From Symsagittifera roscoffensis (taxonomy: Eukaryota; Xenacoelomorpha; Acoela; Convolutidae): a DNA stretch of 64,000 nt. Made by a program: the position numbers and the translations under genes. The stretch spans positions 62,212,754 to 62,276,753 of the forward strand of contig NC_087065.1 of assembly GCF_963678635.1 (NCBI RefSeq), given 5' to 3'. The notes beneath the pieces were generated by a model. That model saw only the letters and a program-made list of their open reading frames with translations, was not told the origin of the DNA and made no database searches. Shown here one piece after another: positions 51,216-61,056 of this stretch (within the stretch, counting starts at the first letter, position 1; every line of letters begins with the position of its first letter).

Positions 51216-52832
51216 TTGCTTGTGCTTGCTGTATTTGTTTGTAACCGTGTAATTTATTTTTCTTAAGTTGTGAAGGATCGTTTGAAATTGAGGCCATGAA
51301 CTACTTGAATGTGCTCATTCAAACATACAACTCATTATTCAAAACGGTTCTTCTAAATTTTTGCAAACAGCTTGATAGCGAAATGATTTTCGTTTGTCTC
51401 TTGTATGGAGATGAAAACTGATAGTTCTTAAATTTATTTTGCCGTGATATACATTCCTTAAATAAGCTTTTTATTCTCCATTCCACGAATCGGAAGTACT
51501 CCCTAATAGAATTGCTGAGTCAGTGCCGGACCTTTTATACAGAAGAATTATTTCCTGGTGCCAACAAGTTTCAAAATTCACAGAATTCTCGTCCCCAGAG
51601 TTCTGCATTTGTTCGTTACTCATGCTGTTTAAAGACTCAGTTTGCTAGACGAAATGGATTTGATATTTTTTCTATTATGTTCATTGCATGTGTGCTCTAA
51701 TTTATTTTTGACCAAGCCCTATTCTTCTTGAGCTGATAAATTGACTTAGAATTAGCTCGGACAAAAAACGTGTTATTCGTGCTAAAAGTTCTTAAAAACG
51801 TATTGGCCTTGGGTTTACTAACACGATTATTGGTCACAATAATCTCCCTGCTAGAGTCAATTCGTAATTGAAATTATTAAGATGGAAGGTCAAAGCCGAA
51901 TGAAAAATTAACTACTCAATTACTTTTACCAAAGTTTGAATGTTTCATTACGCTTGCTTAATCCCAAGCGCTAAAAAAAACGTTCCAACTTTGGGAAAAG
52001 TAATTAAGTAGTAAGGCGATGGATCTTGTGAGCCATCCATAACCGTTGTATTTAGCTCTTTCAAAAATATCATATCTCGCGGCGGGGGAAAGAAACATGC
52101 TTGAGCCTGATATTTTCCGAACCCGAACTCATACAATTCATCTTACGAGATTAAAATAACATATCAACCCCGCTAAATACTGGATCAATCCCGTAAAATA
52201 GACAATCAATTTGTTTGCAGAATTTAATGAAAGCTCTTCCACAGCTCTAAAGGTAGCTTGCATTTACATTTTCAGTATTTTGAGGAAACGATTGGTAAAA
52301 CTTGAACTGAAGCGGCCATGCGTTAAGTATTATCTTCATGTGTTACTCTTAACACTTATGCGAGCGCTTGGCTGGAGGTAGTTCATTGTCTTCTATAGCT
52401 TCTGAGTTGATGAAAGCTGATAGCTGTTAATATTTTTTAATGGCAGACGCCTCCCAGTCAACAATGTCTGAGTCATCAGTTTCTAGATCTAACACTTCTC
52501 CAGTGCGCCAAAACCGTAGATCTGGAACAATGAATGCGTTTTCACTATTGTGGTCCATTATCTCGTTTTCTTCATAAACAATTTCAGTTCATGGAAGTCT
52601 CATTTCCTGCATTTTTTGTCACCACAGCGTGCTCAACAAGGTGTTTTCAATTTTTGTCTTTTTTGCCCAATTCTTTGATCACCAAAATTGAGCGACTTAA
52701 TACCGTCATCATAATAATAACGCTTATTTTCTAATGGGGCAAAGCAATTTTGTTAACTTCGTCAACAGATGTTATGATATCTGCTGGTCATAGACCTCAT
52801 GGGCTCCCTAATTACTGCTTTTTCATGCAACA
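51216..52832. other. Intergenic stretch, little recognisable
   Basis: AT-rich, with no repeat or gene that I recognise except a short + strand ORF at 52440-52577, listed separately. Confidence 0.5.
52440..52577 (+). CDS. Possible small ORF or first coding exon (45 aa)
   Basis: ATG GCA GAC begins a Ser-rich 45-residue frame (MADASQSTMSESSVSRSN..., then RQNRRSGTMNAFSLLWSII) ending in TAA. The composition looks more coding-like than its surroundings: basic after an acidic/Ser N-terminus, then hydrophobic. It could be the start of a membrane protein gene now separated from its rest by the retrotransposon at 52846. There is no homology I can name, and it may be chance. Confidence 0.22.
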   Translation: MADASQSTMSESSVSRSNTSPVRQNRRSGTMNAFSLLWSIISFSS

Positions 52833-52845
52833 ATGACTTGTACTT
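52833..52845. repeat. Left target-site duplication of non-LTR element 2
   Basis: ATGACTTGTACTT, repeated exactly at 56303-56315. Confidence 0.85.
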
Positions 52846-52867
52846 GTTGTTGTTGCCCTTCTGAGAT

Positions 52868-54184
52868 CTATTCGTCGCTCGTTGTTGGGTCCAGGGTTGT
52901 GGGGAGTTTCAGGAATATTGCTGTCTTCTTCGGTTGCTTCCAGAGATCGGCTGGGGTTAAGTTCGTAGGATTTGCGATGCAGTCGAACAGGTGTATAGTT
53001 GTGTGGCTTGTTTGCTGGCAGTCCGGGCAAAGTTCGCTTACTGTCGGGTCAATTCTGTTCATGTACGAGTTCAGGAACTTTGAGTAGCCGGATCTGAGCT
53101 GTGCCAGTGTTCTTCTTGTTGTTCTTGGTAATTCGGTTTCTTCTTTGGCAATTTTTGGTGGATTGTGTCCGAGGACTGCTGGGTATTCGTAGGTTTGTAA
53201 GGCGTCGCGTACCTCATTTGTGTGGATCGTTTTTAGCAGGTTTCTGTACTTCTTTTCGGTTAGAGGTCTATTGCTGTCGAGTAAAGGTTCAATGTATCTT
53301 TCTTCATATCGTGTTTGGAGGGTTTCTTTCATGAGTCTTGGTGGGTTCTTGGGTTCTTTCGTGAGTTGGTTTCCTGGGTGATCTGGCAAGTGGTTGGCGA
53401 GATGATGTTGTATCGTTCGCATTCTGAGGTGTCGTCTAACTGGTAGAACGGATGTTTCTTGGTGAAGGTGGTCTATGTGAGTCATGGCGTGGCATCCGGT
53501 GATTGTTCTCAGGGCGCTGTTTTGGACCTTCTGTAGTTTCTCGATGTTGCTTTCGGAGAGTGTGGGCGTTATCACAGCGGCGCCGTACTCAAGTTTAGAG
53601 CGAACAACGGCTTTGTAGGTCATGAGGAGTGTTTCCTTGTCGCTTCCCCAGTCAGTGCCGGCAAGCGCTTTCAGGGCGTTGTTGCGTTGAGAGCATTTCT
53701 TCGCAGTGTCTCTGCAATGGGCCCCGAAAGTGTGCATGGTGTCGAAAGTGATGCCGAGGATCTTCGCTTGGTTGTTCATTCTTATTTGTTCTTTGTTTAT
53801 CTTCACTTCAGGAACGGTTTTGTATTGGGCTGTCTGTGGTGTCATCAGCGTGACAAAACTCTTGTCAATGGAGATCTGGAGGTTTCGCTCTTCGAAGAAG
53901 TTCACTAGTTCTGCGAGGTACTCCGTTTGTTTTCCTGCCATTGCTGGTATGTCGGTGCCGAGAATGAGGGACGTGAAGTCGTCTGCGTAGGACTTGATCT
54001 TGATTTCGTCCGGAGGGCTAGGTGCGTCTGCGACGTAGTAGTTGAAAAGGAGTGGCGACAAAACTGATCCTTGTGGCACTCCAAACCGAACTATCCGTGC
54101 TTTTGAGAGAGAGTCGCGAAACAGTGTTCTTGCTTGTCGTCCTTGTAGGAAGTTCGCGAGCCATCTTTTCAGAGCACTGGGCAC
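52868..54184 (-). pseudogene. RT C-terminal half of element 2, separated by frameshift
   Basis: 438 codons. It contains the RT block FGVPQGSVLSPLLFNYYVAD (motif B) and SYADDF (motif C), a thumb region with ILGITFD, then LEYGAAVITP and VQNSALRTITG, as is typical of Jockey-like RTs. A CCHC knuckle (CPDCQQTSHTTIHLFDC) lies near the end. The frame differs from the upstream half, and the region between has lost sequence, so no full RT can be made from this copy. Confidence 0.85.
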
Positions 54185-54219
54185 TGGTCTTGTTGATGAG
54201 GTCGAGGAGCTTGGAATGC
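54185..54219 (-). other. Damaged junction in RT of element 2
   Basis: Upstream frame: KKPADRTLHG then stop. A third frame then carries KHSKLLDLINKTS before the downstream frame begins at PSALKRWLANFL. The stretch that should hold RT motif A with its catalytic Asp is missing between RTL and KHSKLL, and a second frameshift follows at about 54184-54195. Confidence 0.7.
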
Positions 54220-56304
54220 TTAACCGTGCAGAGTCCTGTCGGCTGGTTTCTTTCTGTTGAAGCCGTTGGAGATGGCTGTCGTGATGTCACAAAGAGCGGT
54301 GACCGTTGAGTGCTTGGACCGGAAGCCGTGTTGGTGACTGGCGAAGTGGAGGTGTTCGGTGATGAGAGGTTGGATGCACTTCTCCAGGATCTTCGAGGCT
54401 GGGCAAAGCAAGGAGACGGGTCTGTACGAGTTGCTGAGGCCTGCGTCTTTGCCTGGTTTCAGCAGCGGAATAATGACTGACGACTTCCAAATTGCTGGGA
54501 TCTGGCATTTGCTGAGCGACAGGTTGAAGATCTTCGTGAGGTAGTTGATAGCATTTGGTCCGAGGTGTTTCATGTGAGTGGTCGAGATGTTGTCTGGGCC
54601 GAATGCTTTGGAGTTCTTCGCGTTCTGTATGGCAGTTTTTACTTGTTTGGAGGTAATGACTGGGGCGTCGTTGAGAGGTTGTTTCTTTATGTTTCTGTTT
54701 ATTTTCCTGTTGTCTTTCTCGGTCTTGTGGTTCATTGGTCTTGCGTATTGTATATTGAAAGCGTTGCTCATACTGCTGGCGTCTTTAATCTGTTTTTCGT
54801 TGAATTTTATTCCTTGATTTGGAGGGGCACTTTGTTTCTTTCCTGTGATCGCGCCGATTGTCTTCCAGAGTTTGGTCACATTGGTTTTTCTGTCGAATGT
54901 TGCCACATGCTCTTTCCATTTCTCCATTCTTTGCTTGGAAATGAGGAAGTCTATCCTGGCGTTCAAGGTCGGAATGTCTTCGGAGTGAGGGTTGTTTCTT
55001 CTTGTTTCGTCTCTTTGCTTGATCAGGCGGGAGGCTGCTGGCGGAATGTTGGGCTTGGCTTTGGGAATGCGTCCGGAGGGAATGTTGTGAGCAGAAGCAG
55101 TGTTCAGAATCTTCCTGAAGACTTTCTCTCCGCTGTGGGTGTCAGATGGTTCTTCTTCGCTCAGAAAGAGTTCTTCTGTTTCCTGTTTGAAGGTATCCCA
55201 GTCGGCTCTGCTGAGGTTCACGAAGGTGCGCTTGGGTGCTCTGACTTCTGTGTCCCTCTTCAGTTCGATCTTCATGGGAAGGTGATCTGAGCCCAGGGTG
55301 ATCTCTGTTTTCCAGGAGAGGTCGAGAAGCAGGTCGGAGGAGGCCATGCTGATGTCCGGCGAGGATGGCTGATCTCCTCGTGGGAGGCGAGTTGGGTGGT
55401 CGGTGTTGAGGACGCCGAAGGAGGAGTCAATTTCTTCTGCCAGTTCGGAGCCACGGGTGTCTTCTTGGTTGCTGGAATGCCACAAGGAACTGTGTGCGTT
55501 CGCGTCTCCTACCAGGATTGTCTTGCTGCTGGAGAGGAGGTCTTGCAGGGACGCCTTGTAACCTTGAGGACAGCTGCTGGAGGGAGGGATGTAGTAGTTG
55601 ATGATGTTCAATTCAACTTCGTTCATCTTGATGTTGACTCCCTGGACTTCTCTCGTGCCGTCGTTCTGCTGATCTATGTCCATGGTGTTGAAGTCGACAG
55701 TTTCGTGAATGAGGGTCATGAGTCCGCCACCTCCTTGACCACGATCCCGTCGGATGGCAGTATAGCCAGGGAACTTCGGCGTCTTGTTCCGTTCTTGTAG
55801 TTTGGTCTCTTGAAGGGCGGCAACTGTGATCTTCCTTTCTTGTAGGTAGTTGCTGAGCTCTTTTGCTTTATTCTGTATGCCATTGCAGTTCAGTTGTAGT
55901 AGCTTGAACTTCACTTTCTGGGTTTGTCGGGGGGTCTCTGCAGTGCAGGGGGGGCATCTCCAGTCTGGCTGAGAGAGGTACTCGGCTGTCTTGCGCATGC
56001 CGCTGCATTTCAGGTGCATCCATTCTTTGCATTGGTGGCATCTGATTGTCTGTGTTTTCATCTTTCGGGAGCAGACTTTGCAGTTGACTTTCTGTGCCGG
56101 ACCGGGGTTGGGTTCAATACCAGCCATCAGTAGTTGGAGCAGGAGAAAAGAGGCTGGCGTTGTCTTCTCCACTACCAAAAACCCGGGTTGAGTGACGAAT
56201 AGGGTCCCTTTCTGGGAAGTCTGTCGCTGTTGCGGCAGGGTTGGCACCATTTGCTCCAGTTGGAGACGAATCCACCACGAGTAGGCGGTTGCCGCTGGAT
56301 CCAT
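54220..56304 (-). CDS. N-terminal half of element 2 protein: 2A-like motif, PHD finger, APE endonuclease, RT fingers
   Basis: 694 codons from the ATG at 56304. Residues 50-70 are hydrophobic and end in MAGIEPNPGP, which resembles a 2A ribosome-skipping signal. The PHD-like finger follows (CKVCSRK...CHQCKEWMHLKCSGM...WRCPPC). The APE endonuclease covers about 130-350, with LLQLNCNGI, ALQETK, VGDANAHSSLW and LGSDHLPM. RT begins with PGKDAGLSNSYRPVSLLCPASKILEK and HQHGFRSKHST. It ends prematurely at 54220. An in-frame stop lies four codons upstream of the ATG, in target-site sequence. Confidence 0.88.
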   Translation of the reverse strand: MDPAATAYSWWIRLQLEQMVPTLPQQRQTSQKGTLFVTQPGFLVVEKTTPASFLLLQLLMAGIEPNPGPAQKVNCKVCSRKMKTQTIRCHQCKEWMHLKCSGMRKTAEYLSQPDWRCPPCTAETPRQTQKVKFKLLQLNCNGIQNKAKELSNYLQERKITVAALQETKLQERNKTPKFPGYTAIRRDRGQGGGGLMTLIHETVDFNTMDIDQQNDGTREVQGVNIKMNEVELNIINYYIPPSSSCPQGYKASLQDLLSSSKTILVGDANAHSSLWHSSNQEDTRGSELAEEIDSSFGVLNTDHPTRLPRGDQPSSPDISMASSDLLLDLSWKTEITLGSDHLPMKIELKRDTEVRAPKRTFVNLSRADWDTFKQETEELFLSEEEPSDTHSGEKVFRKILNTASAHNIPSGRIPKAKPNIPPAASRLIKQRDETRRNNPHSEDIPTLNARIDFLISKQRMEKWKEHVATFDRKTNVTKLWKTIGAITGKKQSAPPNQGIKFNEKQIKDASSMSNAFNIQYARPMNHKTEKDNRKINRNIKKQPLNDAPVITSKQVKTAIQNAKNSKAFGPDNISTTHMKHLGPNAINYLTKIFNLSLSKCQIPAIWKSSVIIPLLKPGKDAGLSNSYRPVSLLCPASKILEKCIQPLITEHLHFASHQHGFRSKHSTVTALCDITTAISNGFNRKKPADRTLHG

Positions 56305-56315
56305 GACTTGTACTT
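56303..56315. repeat. Right target-site duplication of non-LTR element 2
   Basis: ATGACTTGTACTT, an exact copy of 52833-52845. Confidence 0.85.
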
Positions 56316-57200
56316 ATCGTGATAGAGCGTAGAAATGACTATTCTTTCAATCCCTTTTGGACATTGTTTTGTGTTTATTCAAGCACAGCTTGTGTGATAG
56401 TATGAGTTCTCTTTTTTTCGACCTAAGTCTCAAATAATTGTTCATTTTGAAAGTGATCATTTTTATCAATAACTAGCTATCAAGTACAGCCAATGCTAAC
56501 CTAAACTATTTTTATTGTGTTCGGCAAGGCTCGTCCTTGTCTGCTTTTACTTTACTCTGTTCATAGAGCCGCTACCTCATGAATATGTTATCTACAAATA
56601 TGTTAATTGGAAGTAATTAATTGGAATTGTTCGATGAACCTCAACCAAAACCAGATTTGTGTGCCAATGACCTCACTTTTTCTACAAAAAGTCCGGGTTT
56701 TGAAATAATCTAAGCTTGCTCAAATCTAGTTTTTTTAAAAAAAAATTTTTGAAGCGCTTAAATGATTTTTTAAGCGTAGAGCTGTTGCTATAAAAAATTT
56801 TTGATGAAATCAAAAATATGAGTGTTATGATTTATGTGGTTGTTAAAAGACACATTTTAATGAATTTGTAATAGAACAAAAGTAAAAATTGAAAAACTCA
56901 CTGGACTTAAGCGAGTCTTTGCTGGCCAAAGCTCTCGCAAAAATAGTTTATCTTTCCGAAATGCTTTCATGGTCTACAAAAAACGAATGTCGATTAGAAA
57001 ACTTCTAATTAAAGTCAATAACTTGTGATTGAGCAGTTAAGGATTAAAACCAACCAAAAAAAATTTAGTGGAAAAAAGTTATATCACTTATTTTCACTGG
57101 TAGTCTTGATGTGACGATTATATTGAAATTATTAACGAATTTTGAATTGATGGACACTTACTGGACAGAAAATTTAGTTTCACTAGTCTGTCAAGTTCAG
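56316..57200. other. Intergenic stretch
   Basis: AT-rich sequence with no gene or repeat recognised. Confidence 0.4.
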
Positions 57201-60200
57201 TTACATTTACAATTTCAAACTTATTAGAGAAAGGTCTCGTTTTGCTGCTGGATTGAATTGTGCGACCTGTATATGGTATCCAGTGGTACCTGACAAGATG
57301 AAGGTTATCTAATTGTTTCTAGTGATGAATTCCACATACAGGAAAACTTTTCGATATGAGTATTTTTTTAAAATTTGGCTTGCAAATTATTTGCAAAGAC
57401 ACTGATCTGTTTCAATTTACTAAAAAAGTATGGTGTCAACACCATTTTGACCTGCGGGAGAAAAAATTTTGTTTTTTTTTTCTGAACAAAGCGCGCAGTT
57501 CAACTGAACTTATCAAGTACAACAACTTGCAAATACTGTAAATGTTTTCAGGAAACATTCGAAGCATTAATTTTAGTGCCTAATTTTTCTTTATGCAATG
57601 ATTGTTTTGATCATCAAAACCTGATAATTTTTTTCTCTCGTTGTAAAGAAACTAAACTAAAGAAAATATCTCTTCAAAAATAGTTGAAATGAGCTTTCAA
57701 CGGTAGTTCTTACGCTTGGAAAAGTAATTTGAGCTCGTTAATTAAGTATAATTTAGCTTCGATAATTTTCTTTCATTTTTTTCACAGCGAGATGACTTAA
57801 TTTAAGCGAAATTGAGCTAACAATTTGTGAAATGAACAAACAAGCAAATGTGTGAAATAGATTGGGTTTTTGCTGTTTGATCTTTGACAAAGAAAAAAGT
57901 GATAAGAACTTTAGAATACTAATTGAAATAAAAAACACTATGGTTTCCATGTATTTCAAATTCGGCTGGAAAAATCTCACCGCAATTATGTGTGTCAAAG
58001 ATCAAACAGCGGAAAACAATGATAAACTACGCTTTCAGGAGCCGCTATTTCAGCAGCAGATGAGCCAAAAGAAGAAATTAAAATCAATCTTGTATCCGAA
58101 TGACAATACACGTTTTATAAAGTAACAGATAAAGCAAAAATTCAACTCTTTGTCAAATCTAATGCAAGGAAACGCAGCTACAGCTTCATATGTCAAAAAG
58201 TGAAATAATTTTTTTTCGAGATATATAGCAAGTCAAAATTTTGTATCAAACCAAATATATCAGGTGGTACAATAGAATGCATTTGAACAAAAACAATACA
58301 AGTAAACTGTTTCTTAAGCATATGGAAAAAAAAGCAAAAACCTACTTTCTTCATGCAAACCTTTGCGTGCAAAAGCAACCACACTGTTAATTTATGTCCT
58401 TGCATCATCCTCTTTTAGGTTGGGATATATTGTTGGTTTTTCATTTGAGATATAAAATGTGGCGTTAATAACACTTAACTCAAGCCAACAAAATTGCACT
58501 TGTCTATTTAGTATTAAAAGTGCAAACAAAACTGAAGTGTAAAAAAGTGACCTATCACAAAGTCTTAACTAGCGTCATGGTTTAAGGAACCGAGGGTACA
58601 AATTGATAACTTTCAATATGATGGATTTTTACGTGACATTTATTTTGCTTATGTTGGTCATTTATTCAGGTACTCCTTGATTGGCAAACTATATTAGAAA
58701 AATTTGATTTTGCTGCTGGATTGAGTTGTGGCATGCTAGGCTTGGTAGCTAGTAGTATTAATGAAGATGTGGTCTTTTCGTATCAATCAAAGAGAAAAAA
58801 TTGTTTATTAAAACTGATGTATGACAAATAGAAAATATTTTTAGTTATAGGTTTTTGATTCATCAAAAAGAATGGGTTGTGAGGCCAGAGATCTGACTCA
58901 ATTTTAATAAAAAATATCTGAAGTCATCAACACAATTTTGGATTGTGACGAAAGTTTTTGTACAAAATTTCATTTCAATTTTTTCTGGACGAAACGCGCA
59001 GATTCCACTGGAATTATCAAATAATGAAATTTCCAGAAACGTAAATTTTTAAAAAGAGCATTTGAGCATTTGTTTTTTGATTGCCTAGCTTTGACCACAC
59101 AAAATTGGAAAAAAAATATAAGTTTTCGTTATTAATATAACCTTCCAAAACCAAATCTGAAATTGTTATTGCCCTTTTCTCTTAGAAACCTCAGGGGAAC
59201 GCTTCCTCATTCCTTTCAAAGGCTCAGAAAAAAAACAGCTAAACATTGGGGAAGCGACAAGGCAGGCCACATAAAAAAATTGGAGTAAGTTCCATGTTTA
59301 CTACCAAACACAATTGCGATCTGAAAAAATAATTCATTTTATTAAAAAGTGAAAACTTTGATCATAAATTTCTTGTAAAAAAAGTGGGCAATTTATAGTT
59401 CACGCCGTAGTTTTTCATAAACTTGAAACTTGACTTTCTTTTTGATTTTGATCAAAATGAAAGCAGGGTGGGAAGACTACTATTTATAGCAAACCCGCTA
59501 ATTACAGATAAGTTTCATTTGAAAAAGATGGAATTTGAATAGATATCTCTTAAGCTAACTGTTTATTTACACGCCAAAAGGTATGAACTCAAAACATAGC
59601 TTATTAAAAAAGTGTTGAAATGAGCATTCACCGGTAATTCGCAAGCTTGGAAAGGTAATTTGAGCTCATTAATGAAGTATAAACTGGTTTCAATAATTTT
59701 CTTTAGCTTTTTTCTAAGCGAGATGACTTAATTTAAGTGAAACCGAGCTAAAAATTTATGAAAAAAAAACAAAGAAGCAAATGTATGAAACAGATTTGGT
59801 TTTTGCTGTTTGCTTTATGACAAAGAAAAATGTGTTTACAATTTTTAACCCTTATTGAAACAAAAACGTTATTGTTTGCTTACATTTCTATTTAGATTCT
59901 AAAATTTTCAACACTTGGGTCAAACAATGATAATTACATTGACATTCGAAGCCTTAAAAAATTAAAAGATAAAGCAAAAATTCAATGCTTAGTCAAATCT
60001 AAGGCAAAAAACGCAGCTACAAGATATTGTGTCAAAAAAGTGAAATATATAGCCTGTCAAAGTTTTCTATCAAACCAAATATATCAGGTTGTATAATTGA
60101 ATGCATTTGAACAAAAACAATACAAGGAAGTTGTTTCTTAAGCACATGGAAAAAACCCTCTTTTCTCATGCAAACATTTGCATGCAAAAGCACCCGCAGT

Positions 60201-60850
60201 GTTAGTTTATGTCCTTGCCAATTTTTTGGTTGCGAGAGATATAAATGAGGTTGCGCGAGATATAAATGTGGCGTTAAAAAGTCTTAATTCATGCCAGCTA
60301 TCTTGCAATTGTCCATTTTAGTTTTAAGATAGCAAACGAAACTGAAATTTGAAAAAGTGACGTGTCACAGAGTTTTAATTGGCGTTATGGTTTGAGGAAC
60401 ACAGGGTACATTATGAAACCTTCAATGTGATGGATTTTCACTGGAACTGATATTTAGTTTGCTCAGGTTGGTCAATTATTCAGGCAAGCCATGATTTGCA
60501 AACTAATTTAGAAAAATTTGATTGTGCCGCTAGATTAGGTTGTGGCATGCTAGATTTGGTAGCCAGTAGTACCAATGAGGATCTGGTCTTTTTGAATCAA
60601 TCAAAAAGAAAAAAATTGTTTTTCAAAACTGATTTTGATGGACAGGACAACGGTGAATTCATGTATAAGTCTGCAGAGATACTGGTGCCATTGAAAAGTT
60701 TTTTGATTGTTTTTCTGTTGTTTTCATCAGATGAGAGCCTTACAATCTCCAGTCGAAAACGTTTTGGTTTCACTACGTTGCATTTTGAGACTCAGAGACA
60801 ATTTTTTTAAAATTAACATATAGTTTTTCAGATTCAAACAAGTATTGACA
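57200..60850. repeat. Diverged large tandem duplication (two full and one partial unit)
   Basis: Unit starts are marked by TTTGCTGCTGGATTGA-like sequence near 57240, 58710 and 60520. Further matching blocks are the GAAATGAGC...AGCGAGATGACTTAATTTAAG segment (57690 and 59620), and AGCAAATGTGTGAAATAGAT and AACCAAATATATCAGGTTGT-type blocks. The period is about 1.5-1.9 kb because of internal indels. I find no protein domain in it. Confidence 0.65.
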
Positions 60851-61056
60851 AAATTGTGGTCTGCTGAAGTGAAACTAACTAATCGAGATGCAAGTTTAGA
60901 GGATACAAGTTTGTTACTTGTACCAAGACTAGCTGACTAAAAAATCATTAGTCCAATGACATTGTTTGCAGCCACGAAAAAAATCTAACAGAATATCAAG
61001 TTTTTGGATTAAATTACAGTTTAAGCTATAGATAGTTGGAATTTTTGCTTGTTGAA

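Larger units (their letters stand above)
52846..56302 (-). mobile_element. Non-LTR retrotransposon 2 (PHD - APE endonuclease - RT), defective
   Basis: About 3.46 kb between the 13-bp duplications, on the - strand. It codes for one long protein with a PHD-like finger, AP-type endonuclease, RT and a C-terminal CCHC knuckle, an order seen in the Jockey/CR1/I/R1 assemblage. The 3' tail is (AAC)n (read from + GTTGTTGTTG) rather than poly(A), directly after a very short 3' UTR. The 5' junction falls inside the start codon, so the copy may be slightly 5' truncated. RT is interrupted (see 54185-54219). Confidence 0.88.

Noticed and set aside
60496-60810. + strand ORF of 104 codons in the tandem duplication
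   Set aside because: The other units do not keep the frame open, and no domain or composition supports it.
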